Part shown: piece after piece, positions 1-9,717 of the stretch
How the letters are laid out: every line of letters begins with the position of its first letter
Numbering within the stretch: position 1 is the first letter of the stretch
Assembly: GCA_019084405.1 (NCBI GenBank)
Contig: JAHRFX010000103.1
Location: 1 to 12,970, forward strand
Reading direction: 5' to 3'
Source of the DNA: Methanobacterium sp.
GTDB taxonomy: Archaea; Methanobacteriota; Methanobacteria; Methanobacteriales; Methanobacteriaceae
Length of the DNA stretch: 12,970 nucleotides
The notes under the pieces: generated by a model
Told to the model about the DNA's origin: nothing
Databases searched by the model: none
Seen by the model: the letters and a program-made list of their open reading frames with translations, nothing else
Position numbers and translations under genes: made by a program

Positions 1-265
1 GTGCGCAAAAAGTTTAAATATCACTAGATTATTAGATAGTGCCGTTATTTATAAAATTCGAACCAGATGGTTAAAGAATGGGAATCAAAGTTCAAACCAT
101 ATCAACCTGAAAATAGTTAAATGGTTTATATACTTAGTATTTATTTTATTATGATTTAAAAACTTATCCCTCTATATAGCAATCATTGACTATATAACTA
201 AAAAACCGAGATTGATATTTCATCTTTAATCAAATAGATGGTCTTGTGGAAAATCTATAGTATGT
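1..265. other. AT-rich intergenic region downstream of thiI
   Basis: No convincing ORF lies here. On the plus strand, CAAAAAGTTTAAATA at about 6-20 is a close match to an archaeal BRE plus TATA box, which would place a start site near position 42. A second TATA-like run, TTTATATA, lies at 125-132 and could be read on either strand. An inverted repeat AAACCAT/ATGGTTT (94-100 and 121-127) is followed by T-rich DNA. On the minus strand the thiI transcript would run into a T6 stretch (complement of 201-206) about 60 nt past its stop; this could end transcription, but no strong hairpin precedes it. The region might hold a short plus-strand RNA or the promoter of a gene outside the window. Confidence 0.4.
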
Positions 266-1423
266 TTAAATTTTTTTCAGAGATTTTAACGCATTTTTTA
301 ATTCCCCATCCATGTCCATGGATTCCTGAGCATCCATAACCCTTTCCAAATCGGCATTGGTCTCTGGATATCGGGGAACTGCACTGCACCCCCCATCAGG
401 GATAATAGAGATATCGTAGGTGCCTATATCTTTGGCCATATTTTCAATTTCAACCTTGTCCATTCCAATTAAAGGGCTTAAAATTGGTAGTTTTACTGAT
501 TGTTGGGTGACCATCAAATTGGGGAGTGTTTGAGATGCTACCTGTCCCATACTACTTCCATCCACAATACCCATTGCCCCCTCTCTACGGGCCACTGTCT
601 CTGCAATGCGATACATTCCTGTTTTACAAAGAACACAGGTCATTTTTTCTGGTGCCTTAACTTTACAGTTTTGCAGATATTCCCCATATTCTACAATCTT
701 TAAATCAAGTTTAACTCCCGGCGAATATTCTCTTATTTTTTCTACCATTTTTTGAACTTTTTCCAGGGCTACATTACTGGTGAAGGGATCATTATTAAAA
801 TTAAGTGCAATTATCTGGCAGCCTCTTTTCATCATTAGATAAGTAGCTACAGGAGAATCGATTCCTCCGGAAAGTAAGGCCACTAATTTCCCCTGAGTAC
901 CAACTGGCAATCCACCTGGTCCTGATATTTTTTGGTGATAGATGAAAGTTTCATTATCCCTTACTTCCAGGGAAATCTCCAGCTCAGGATTAGTTAAATC
1001 CACCGGAGAATTTGTTTTTTTAATAACCACTGAACCGGCATATCCTGCTAATTCTTGACTGGTAAATTCATGTTCACCCACCCTGCGACAGCGAATGGCA
1101 AAACTGGTTTCAGAAGATATGGTTCCTTCATCTTCCAGTTGGTCCACATAACCCTCCAGTTTAGAGGTAATCTCTTCCCGGTCTGTTTTCAGGGCAATGG
1201 CCGGAGAAAAAGATACTATCCCAAAAATCTTTCTTAATCCCTGCAAGGCCTCTTTAAAGTTATAGGGCTTGATAAAAATTCTGCCCTGGCTAACCCTAAC
1301 TTCACAATCAAAAGCGCTCTTAATATTGGATAAGAGTTTCTTTTCAAATCTACTGCGAACTTTAGGGCTTTTTAATCCCAATTCACCGTATCGCGCTATA
1401 ATTAAGTCGTATTTTAACATCAT
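266..1423 (-). CDS. thiI: tRNA 4-thiouridine synthase ThiI (archaeal type)
   Basis: 385 aa. ThiI activates U8 of tRNA with ATP and transfers sulfur to form 4-thiouridine; family members can also feed thiamine thiazole synthesis. An N-terminal ferredoxin-like region and THUMP domain (about 60-165) bind tRNA. The adenylation (PP-loop) domain carries SGGIDSPVA at 185-193. A CVLC pair (Cys263, Cys266) and Cys345 in DGGCSAVPRYPET match the three cysteines reported to hold an Fe-S cluster in Methanococcus ThiI. The C-terminal rhodanese domain of E. coli ThiI is absent, as expected for methanogens. The start has two adjacent ATGs (1423 and 1420); the AGGGGG ribosome-binding site ends 2 nt before the first and 5 nt before the second, so the second may be used. 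The gene follows marker 16 by 19 bp, so the two are probably co-transcribed. Confidence 0.95.
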   Translation of the reverse strand: MMLKYDLIIARYGELGLKSPKVRSRFEKKLLSNIKSAFDCEVRVSQGRIFIKPYNFKEALQGLRKIFGIVSFSPAIALKTDREEITSKLEGYVDQLEDEGTISSETSFAIRCRRVGEHEFTSQELAGYAGSVVIKKTNSPVDLTNPELEISLEVRDNETFIYHQKISGPGGLPVGTQGKLVALLSGGIDSPVATYLMMKRGCQIIALNFNNDPFTSNVALEKVQKMVEKIREYSPGVKLDLKIVEYGEYLQNCKVKAPEKMTCVLCKTGMYRIAETVARREGAMGIVDGSSMGQVASQTLPNLMVTQQSVKLPILSPLIGMDKVEIENMAKDIGTYDISIIPDGGCSAVPRYPETNADLERVMDAQESMDMDGELKNALKSLKKI

Positions 1424-1442
1424 ATCCCCCTATTTTCAAATT

Positions 1443-2735
1443 TTAGCATTTGTAAATGTAAAAAAGACCTTTTTCTATTCTGGTGGTAAGGTCCCTGGTT
1501 ATTTCCCTGGCTCTTTTTAAATCAGACTGCCGGCAGGCAATGGGAACTTCATAAATCTGGTCTTTTATTTCAAGTTTTGCAGTACCGGTTTTCATTTCAA
1601 AGGTTCCCTGGTCGCAGGAATAGGCACACATGCCGCAGCCAAAACATTTTTTAGTATTAAGGCCCTGGTTAAAGGCCATGGTGGGGCACCTTTTTTTTAC
1701 CAGGCAGGTGGCACAATTAATACATTTTTCAGGATGATAAGTGGGTCGGGCTTGTGTGCCATCCCATAGTTCACCATAGTCCGTATCAGTCAAGGGAAGG
1801 TGTCTTCCTTTTATATCTGCAACCGGTAACTTAATATCTGAATTTTTAATGAATGTCTGCTCCAAAACCTCTTGGCTGGTTACAGGAATAGCCATGGCAA
1901 CTGAATCAAATACTTCCGGGCCTGCAGCTGTTTTAAAACCACCCAGATAATGAGAATCCATATCATGCATATCTGCAGTAAGCATTAAATTAGGTTTTTC
2001 AGGGGTGCTTCTGGTTCCAGTCCCGATTATTATTCCTTCAGAACTGTTTAAAAGGATTTTAGATCCGGTGCAGATGGTTTTCATCCCGGGGTCATTTTGT
2101 AAGGGATTTAGTTCTCCACAGCCAGAAAAGGATAGTCCCTGGAAAGGGCCTTCCATATCGATGGCGTGAAATATAGAAGACACTGGTTTAGAATCAGGGT
2201 TTACAAATGCGGTGTAATTTTTAAATGCCATACGCGTTCCAATCATCCGGGCGGTTCCCATCTCTTCTAAGGTGGTGGATGACTCAATTATCTCACCATG
2301 AGTTGATTCAACTTTTATTTCAATTTCTCTACCTGCAACCATATCCTTGAATAAAAAACCTCCACCGTATTCAGAATCATGGATGCTGTGGGCAGTTCCA
2401 TAGATCATTAAATCAACTGAACCCAACCATTCATTGGGACAGGGCCCAGGAAATCCAGGGACTCCATTTAAATAGATTTTTTTTGCCTTTTTAAATGATC
2501 CTGGTTCATCAACCTTTAAATGAAGTAAAGCAGCGGTACCTGACATTATCCCACATGTACCTGTAGTAATTACATCAATTTCACTAACAGATGGATTTTC
2601 GCCATCACTAACCATTTTGGTAATTTCTTCTGCTGTGAAAACCCGGGCTTCACCCCGGGAAATTTTATGATTTATTTCTTCTATACTACGATTCAATATA
2701 CCCCTCTTCGAAATAGTTTCATAGTTAATATTCAT
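1443..2735 (-). CDS. Methanogenesis marker 16 metalloprotein (DUF39/HcyBio domain plus 2x[4Fe-4S] ferredoxin)
   Basis: 430 aa. The N-terminal about 330 residues are a DUF39 (homocysteine biosynthesis, HcyBio) domain with TTGTCG at 57-62, PCPNEWLG at 98-105 and FSGCGELNP at 203-211. The C-terminus has two ferredoxin motifs: Cys338-x2-Cys341-x2-Cys344-x5-Cys350-Pro, and Cys364-x2-Cys367-x2-Cys370-x3-Cys374. This architecture is the 'marker 16' family, found essentially only in methanogens. Related DUF39 proteins of Methanosarcina are implicated, together with a ferredoxin-domain partner, in making homocysteine from aspartate semialdehyde and sulfide. The precise role of marker 16 is not established to my knowledge; a redox or sulfur-transfer step is the inference. 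No clear Shine-Dalgarno precedes the ATG, and a TATA-like run sits about 50 nt upstream. It is upstream of, and probably in an operon with, thiI. Confidence 0.9.
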   Translation of the reverse strand: MNINYETISKRGILNRSIEEINHKISRGEARVFTAEEITKMVSDGENPSVSEIDVITTGTCGIMSGTAALLHLKVDEPGSFKKAKKIYLNGVPGFPGPCPNEWLGSVDLMIYGTAHSIHDSEYGGGFLFKDMVAGREIEIKVESTHGEIIESSTTLEEMGTARMIGTRMAFKNYTAFVNPDSKPVSSIFHAIDMEGPFQGLSFSGCGELNPLQNDPGMKTICTGSKILLNSSEGIIIGTGTRSTPEKPNLMLTADMHDMDSHYLGGFKTAAGPEVFDSVAMAIPVTSQEVLEQTFIKNSDIKLPVADIKGRHLPLTDTDYGELWDGTQARPTYHPEKCINCATCLVKKRCPTMAFNQGLNTKKCFGCGMCAYSCDQGTFEMKTGTAKLEIKDQIYEVPIACRQSDLKRAREITRDLTTRIEKGLFYIYKC

Positions 2736-2780
2736 ATGGCTGCTATTTTTAATAAAGGTTTACCGGGATGTTGTAGATTA

Positions 2781-2795
2781 AATTATATTAATTTA
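2781..2795 (-). promoter_or_regulatory. Candidate TATA promoter of the marker 16-thiI operon
   Basis: Read on the minus strand, AATTAATATAATTTA is TATA-like. A start site about 26 nt downstream (near 2762) would leave a leader of roughly 27 nt before the ATG at 2735. The flanking DNA is so AT-rich that other placements are possible. Confidence 0.4.
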
Positions 2796-2805
2796 TTAGT
2801 AATTA

Positions 2806-2837
2806 GAACCTTCCTGGTTCAGGGAATTTAAGCTCCC
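2806..2837. repeat. Two adjacent small inverted repeats in the divergent promoter region
   Basis: GAACC-TTCCT-GGTTC (2806-2820) is followed directly by GGGA-8 nt-TCCC (2822-2837). They are G+C-rich islands in otherwise AT-rich DNA. They lie midway between the TATA candidates of the minus-strand marker 16 operon and the plus-strand FmdE-family gene, a suitable place for a shared operator. Function is inferred from position only. Confidence 0.35.
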
Positions 2838-2860
2838 CGTACGAAGTAATCATTTTTTTA

Positions 2861-2873
2861 GTTAAATTTATTA
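2861..2873 (+). promoter_or_regulatory. Candidate TATA promoter of the FmdE-family gene
   Basis: GTTAAATTTATTA on the plus strand resembles a BRE/TATA element, with a predicted start site near 2893. A good ribosome-binding site, GGTGAT (2927-2932), follows 3 nt before the ATG at 2936. The signals for expression are therefore intact although the reading frame is broken. Confidence 0.4.
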
Positions 2874-2935
2874 ATCATAGGAAGGAATAGATTATTTTGA
2901 AATGATTGGAAAAATAATGTTATTACGGTGATAAA

Positions 2936-3547
2936 ATGAAAGAAAGCAAAAAAATACTCCCCTTTTCGGAAGTTACTCGTTTCCATGGTCATGTATGTCC
3001 AGGAACTGCCATAGGATATCGTGCTGGTGAAATAGCTATAAAGGAACTTAGTTCCCCCCGGGCAGTGGATGAGGAATTTCTGGCCATAGTATAAAATGAT
3101 AGCTGCAGCGTGGATGCTATTCAGGTGGTAACGGGGTGTACTTTTGGTAAAGGCAATTTAATTTTCAAAGATTATGGTAAAAATGTTTACACCTTTGTAA
3201 ACCGAACCAGTGAAGATGTTTTACGTTTATCCTTGAATAAGAGTATTGACGAAATTGACCCGGAGTTTTCAAATCTACGAAAAAAAGCATTTTCACAAAA
3301 GGCCAGTAAACAGGATAAGGCTAATTTTGAAAACCAAAAGGATGAACTATCTCAAAAAATTCTGGATATGGATGCTGCAGAACTCTTTAAAATGGAAAGT
3401 ATAGATCTGGAAATTCCGGAAGAGGCCCGGATATTCGCTTCAGTAAAGTGTTCTAAATGTGGAGAATTTATTGCAGAACACCGGGCAAGAGTTGAGAATG
3501 GGCATTTTGCCTGTATTCCCTGTTTTAGTGAATATTCTCGAAATTAA
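2936..3547 (+). pseudogene. FmdE-family protein gene interrupted by an in-frame TAA
   Basis: Reading from ATG 2936 after the GGTGAT ribosome-binding site gives 203 codons in one frame, broken only by TAA at codon 53 (3092-3094). Both sides belong to one FmdE-type (formylmethanofuran dehydrogenase subunit E family) protein. Before the stop is the FHGHVCPGTAIGYRAG metal-site motif (16-31, with His17 and Cys21). After it come NDSCSVDAIQVVTGCTFGKG and FKDYGK, and the C-terminus has a zinc-ribbon (CSKC ... CIPC). The family consensus at this point is I-V-E-N-D-S-C, so TAA sits where GAA (Glu) is expected: a single G-to-T change. A restart at GTG 3110 would give 145 aa, but it has no ribosome-binding site and lacks the Cys/His motif. 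The rest of the frame is clean, so this is either a very recent nonsense mutation or a base-call error. A standalone FmdE-like protein need not be the true dehydrogenase subunit; family members bind zinc and many are uncharacterised. Confidence 0.85.
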
Positions 3548-3561
3548 AATAAATTTTTAAT

Positions 3562-6273
<2,712 letters not shown>

Positions 6274-6615
6274 AGTAATCAGTTGAAAGGTTATTTATTT
6301 CTAAAATTTATGAATTATAAAATGTGATTATAGTTTTATATTATGATTTAAAAAACTTTTTTATTATTTTTAATACTTTAATGAGTATTGATCCTTATAA
6401 AACCCCATAAATCAATTTTTTATGAATTTTAATTAGTAATTGGTGAAAAATAAAATCTATTAATTAATTTAAAATCAATTCTAAAATTAAAATAAGTAAT
6501 AATTAAAAATAAAAAAATAAGGGCAAATTTAGCCCAGAGACTATATTTAAAAAAGATATTTCGAATTTTATTCAATTCTTCTTTAAAGAGTTAAGAAAGT
6601 AAAAAGAAAAGAAGT
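6274..6615. other. Spacer between rpl12 and alaS
   Basis: Extremely AT-rich with no ORF of note. On the minus strand it holds U-rich runs just after the rpl12 stop, the hairpin terminator at 6500-6535, and then about 220 bp of upstream DNA for alaS. That last part has several TATA-like runs (for example near 6305-6325 and 6335-6350), none clearly better than the others. Confidence 0.6.
6500..6535 (-). terminator. Hairpin plus U-tract terminator of the ribosomal protein operon
   Basis: On the minus strand, GGGC-TAAATTT-GCCC (6535-6521) is followed at once by TTATTTTTTTATTTTT (6520-6505). It lies about 80 nt past the rpl12 stop and before alaS. Archaeal termination relies mainly on the U-tract, which is present here together with a GC stem. 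Confidence 0.7.
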
Positions 6616-6921
<306 letters not shown>

Positions 6922-6956
6922 ATGATCACCTCAATTTCTCAAATCAAATTTATTTC

Positions 6957-6978
6957 GCTAAAAACATTTGTTTTTTGC
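6957..6978 (-). repeat. Small hairpin in the rpl10-rpl12 gap
   Basis: On the minus strand GC-A-AAAAAC-AAAT-GTTTTT-A-GC can fold as a stem with one A-A mismatch, 36 nt upstream of the rpl12 start. It could be an RNA processing or stability element that helps raise L12 yield relative to L10, or simply AT-rich sequence. Confidence 0.3.
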
Positions 6979-7003
6979 AATAATAGATGGTAAATCTAAA
7001 GGA

Positions 7004-8014
7004 CTATCCAAAAAGGGCCCCTAGGCCAGCTGCGGCATCCTCTTCTTGTTCTTCTTCCTCTTCATCTTCATCAGGCTTTTCTTCTTTCTTTTCTTCAGCT
7101 GCAGGTGCTGGGGTAGCACTGGAAGCTAATTTTTCAAGAAGTTCTTCATCAACGGCATCAGAATCTTTTCCAGATGCTTCAGCTGCTACTGCTAACATTT
7201 GAGAGTAAGCTTTAGATAGTAGCATTTCAGTAGTCTTAGAAGTCAGTACTGAGGCGTTAAATGCCAGATTCAGTGATTTAGTTGCTGCATTCTGTATGAT
7301 AGCAGGCATAGATTCTTTAGTGTAAATAACTGCATTAACTGAAAGGTTGAATGCCTGAGCAAATGCTCTTTGAATGTCTGAAAGGGTCTGTTCTTCATCT
7401 ATAGTTAGAAGATCCGCCGTATATACAGTTTCATTCTCATAAGCTGCTTTAAGGTCTATTCCTACTTCCATGGGTTGTATGTCCAGTCGAGTCAGTATAC
7501 CGGCTACTTTTGCTGATACTTCTTCACCAGCTTTAACCACTACCTGATCCTTTTGTACTACAATTTTACCCTTGTCAATTTTTGCAGGTATGCCTATCTG
7601 CTGTAATTCACCCAGAATCGGACCTGGAGGGAATCCAGTGTCTCCCTTAGGAACTACTATATCTTCAGAAGGAACAGCTCCAGCCTTGGCAGGTGCAGCT
7701 GTTTTACTATCTTCCAGGATTTTAAATAGCTTAAAGGGATTCATGTCAGTGAATATTAAAGCAGGTTGACCATCCATGTGATTGGACAGGATATTTATAT
7801 TATCCTTTTTATTATTAGAATCCTCCAGAGCCAAACTGATCAGAGTTTTTTTGGACATCCTGATGGTAGCTTTATCCCACAGACTTTGTCGCATTTTCTG
7901 CAGTTGCCGGGCAGGAATATCAGATAAGTTAGCTATTCCAACCACTTCATAACCGTTAATCAGTTCTGTGAGATCTTTGACCTCTTCTTTTTTCCATTCA
8001 GCAACGTGAGCCAT
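7004..8014 (-). CDS. rpl10: Ribosomal protein L10/P0 (uL10, stalk base)
   Basis: 336 aa, typical of archaeal P0. It binds 23S rRNA beside L11 and carries the L12 dimers. The rRNA-binding N-terminus starts MAHVAEWKKEEV; the archaeal/eukaryal insertion domain includes KGDTGFPPGPILGEL near residues 127-141. Helical L12-binding spines follow (about 240-295), then a charged Lys/Glu linker and the terminal AAAGLGALFG. The ATG overlaps the rpl1 stop by one base (TAATG). Its ribosome-binding site GAGGGTGAT lies inside the last codons of rpl1, which suggests translational coupling. Confidence 0.97.
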   Translation of the reverse strand: MAHVAEWKKEEVKDLTELINGYEVVGIANLSDIPARQLQKMRQSLWDKATIRMSKKTLISLALEDSNNKKDNINILSNHMDGQPALIFTDMNPFKLFKILEDSKTAAPAKAGAVPSEDIVVPKGDTGFPPGPILGELQQIGIPAKIDKGKIVVQKDQVVVKAGEEVSAKVAGILTRLDIQPMEVGIDLKAAYENETVYTADLLTIDEEQTLSDIQRAFAQAFNLSVNAVIYTKESMPAIIQNAATKSLNLAFNASVLTSKTTEMLLSKAYSQMLAVAAEASGKDSDAVDEELLEKLASSATPAPAAEEKKEEKPDEDEEEEEQEEDAAAGLGALFG

Positions 8015-8652
8015 TAAATCACCCTCACTACTGGACCCATGGTGGTCTTAATATACATGGACTTTATTTGATTTCTTCCTTTCTCTAAGTTGCGGTCAAG
8101 AATATTAAGAACTGCTTCAATGTTTTCTACAACCATCTCCGCATCCATATCCTGAGTACCTACCATTGTTTGAATAATAGGCTGATCTTTGATTCTAACC
8201 TTAACTGTGCTTCGTAGCCTTTCCAGTATTGGATCTGGCTTGATAGACGCTGGAACTGGTTTAGGCATTTTTTTCCTGGGACCTAAAACCGGACCTAAGA
8301 ATCTACCTACCAGGGGCATCATATCCGCCTGAGCTACAAAGAAGTTGTGTCGGTTAGCGAGTTTTTTGGCTTCTTTTCTGTTTTTACCCAGATCCTCTAA
8401 ATCTGCTTTATTGATTATTAGATCTGCGCCAGCATTTTTAGCCTGAACAGCCAGTTCACCATCTGCGATAAAAGCCACATTAACGGCTTTTCCGCGACCA
8501 TTTGGTAGAGAAACTTCCTCGTCAAATCTATTCTCTGGTTTATTGACGTCTAAATCCTTGATAGTGATAATCACATCAATGGATTGTGTGAAGTTTCTCG
8601 ACTGGGATTGTTCCGTAGCCTCCTTCACCGCTTCCAATATCTCTTGTTTCAT
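8014..8652 (-). CDS. rpl1: Ribosomal protein L1 (uL1)
   Basis: 212 aa from the chosen start at 8652. L1 forms the mobile L1 stalk on 23S rRNA at the E site and, in methanococci, also represses its own mRNA. Recognisable segments are NFTQSIDVII, the NKPENRFDEEVSLPNGRGK region, PLVGRFLGPVLGPRKKMPKP and the C-terminal KTTMGPVVRVI. The frame stays open upstream to an ATG at 8727 (25 more residues), but that part is not L1-like. The MKQEI start matches relatives and has a strong GGAGGAT ribosome-binding site (8657-8663 on the complement); the upstream ATG has none. A 9-bp hairpin touches this ribosome-binding site. Confidence 0.95.
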   Translation of the reverse strand: MKQEILEAVKEATEQSQSRNFTQSIDVIITIKDLDVNKPENRFDEEVSLPNGRGKAVNVAFIADGELAVQAKNAGADLIINKADLEDLGKNRKEAKKLANRHNFFVAQADMMPLVGRFLGPVLGPRKKMPKPVPASIKPDPILERLRSTVKVRIKDQPIIQTMVGTQDMDAEMVVENIEAVLNILDRNLEKGRNQIKSMYIKTTMGPVVRVI

Positions 8653-8664
8653 ATAAATCCTCCA

Positions 8665-8687
8665 TGAACTTTTAGGTAAAAAGTTCA
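8665..8687 (-). promoter_or_regulatory. Perfect 9-bp hairpin beside the rpl1 ribosome-binding site
   Basis: On the mRNA (minus strand) TGAACTTTT-TACCT-AAAAGTTCA folds into an uninterrupted 9-bp stem with a 5-nt loop. It ends one base before the GGAGG of rpl1, in the 115-nt gap after rpl11. This is a natural place for translational control of the rpl1-rpl10-rpl12 cistrons. L1 autoregulation by mimicry of its 23S site is known in methanococci, but I cannot match the known L1-binding internal-loop motif here. A role is therefore inferred from placement. Confidence 0.55.
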
Positions 8688-8767
8688 CCATAAGGGACAA
8701 TTTTTTTTTAAGGTTTTTAGGTGTCAATTAAGTAATTAATCACATAAATATTATTTTATGAATATGA

Positions 8768-9250
8768 TTATGATAGCAGTACATCATCAAAAGTGCCCTG
8801 ATCAATCTCTTTTTGTACTTCACGAGGATCTTTACCTTCTACAGTTAATCCCATACTCACACAAGTACCTATAACTTCTTTAGCACCACTTTTATAGTCG
8901 TTTGCTAAGAGAGAATCAAATTTCATTCGGGCAATTTTCAATGCCTGATCTATGGACAAATCAGCCACCTTATCCAATCCTGGATCCTGGGAGCCTTTTT
9001 CAATTTTCAGTTCATCCATTATCAGTGCAGTGGTAGGTGGAGTACCTATTTCTATTTCAAATTCTTTAGTGTCGCTATCTACAATGATTTTAACAGGTAC
9101 TTTCATTCCTGAAAAATCAGAGGTTTTACTATTTATTTGCTCCACTACTTGCATCATATTAATTCCTAGCGGGCCAATCGCAGGACCTAAAGGTGGACCT
9201 GGAGTGGCTTTTCCGCCTTCTATAAGAATTTCAACGGTATCTTTAGCCAT
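8768..9250 (-). CDS. rpl11: Ribosomal protein L11 (uL11)
   Basis: 160 aa. It sits at the GTPase-associated centre of 23S rRNA next to L10. The Gly/Pro-rich N-terminal motif GKATPGPPLGPAIGPLG (13-29) is the L11 signature, followed by the rRNA-binding C-terminal domain (about 65-140: PPTTALIMDEL, then a Gly-Ser-Gln-Asp segment). The ATG overlaps the spt5 stop by one base (TAATG), with ribosome-binding site AAGGAGG 7 nt upstream. It is followed by a 115-bp gap before rpl1, longer than the other junctions in the block. Confidence 0.97.
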   Translation of the reverse strand: MAKDTVEILIEGGKATPGPPLGPAIGPLGINMMQVVEQINSKTSDFSGMKVPVKIIVDSDTKEFEIEIGTPPTTALIMDELKIEKGSQDPGLDKVADLSIDQALKIARMKFDSLLANDYKSGAKEVIGTCVSMGLTVEGKDPREVQKEIDQGTFDDVLLS

Positions 9251-9717
9251 TAATCTGCCTCCTTTTGTATTATTCTAATTTGATCAGCTTTAACGGTTAC
9301 AGGTATAGGAACTGCAGCTTCGATAAGTTCTAAAACTACTTCTTCCCTTGATTCGTCAATACGAACCACTTTTGCTCTTTCTCCTTTGAAAGGACCTGAA
9401 ATTAGCTCTATAATACTTCCTTTCTGTATAGAAGCAATTATTGGTTCGGGTTTAAGGAATCTTCTTACTTCTTCAAAGGTTATTAAACTTTTACCTTCTA
9501 CCATACCTCGAAGATGAGGTACCTTTATAGCAGGATTCTGCATGTCTATTTTAGAGGATGATTCCACCAATACATAACCTTTTAAAGATTCCGGGATTAA
9601 AATAGCATTGATTTCAATACCACTATCTTTTACCTTCCGAGCTAACATTCTAGCCACATTTTTCTCCTGACCAACAGAGGTCTTGAGAGCATATATGGAG
9701 TTTATACTATCTTCCAT
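9250..9717 (-). CDS. spt5: Transcription elongation factor Spt5 (NusG-like)
   Basis: 155 aa from ATG 9717. Spt5, with Spt4, clamps archaeal RNA polymerase and aids elongation and coupling to ribosomes. An NGN domain occupies about 7-86 (IYALKTSVGQEKNVARML at its start) and a KOW domain about 99-131 (KGSIIELISGPFKGERAKVV). The frame is open upstream to an ATG at 9759, but those 14 residues are unlike the family and have no ribosome-binding site, so 9717 is preferred; its own site (GTGGTT) is weak. It leads a tight pair with rpl11 and has its own likely promoter in the 292-bp spacer after secE. Confidence 0.93.
   Translation of the reverse strand: MEDSINSIYALKTSVGQEKNVARMLARKVKDSGIEINAILIPESLKGYVLVESSSKIDMQNPAIKVPHLRGMVEGKSLITFEEVRRFLKPEPIIASIQKGSIIELISGPFKGERAKVVRIDESREEVVLELIEAAVPIPVTVKADQIRIIQKEAD

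Noticed and set aside
50..70. T-arm-like sequence GGTTCGAAT on the minus strand, suggesting a tRNA
   Set aside because: No 5-bp T-stem flanks it and no acceptor, D or anticodon arm can be found around it.
3092..3094. Selenocysteine or pyrrolysine recoding of the stop in the FmdE-family gene
   Set aside because: The codon is TAA; Sec uses UGA and Pyl uses UAG, and the family has Glu at this position.
3110..3547. Independent 145-aa gene starting at GTG 3110
   Set aside because: It is in frame with, and the continuation of, the FmdE-family protein that starts at 2936; the GTG is an ordinary valine codon with no ribosome-binding site.
6987..7202. Ser-rich plus-strand ORF opposite the 3' end of rpl10
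   Set aside because: The Ser run is just the complement of the Glu-rich codons of L10.
8653..8727. N-terminal extension of rpl1 to an upstream ATG (25 extra residues)
   Set aside because: The extension has no resemblance to L1 and no ribosome-binding site, whereas ATG 8652 has GGAGGAT and matches the family start.
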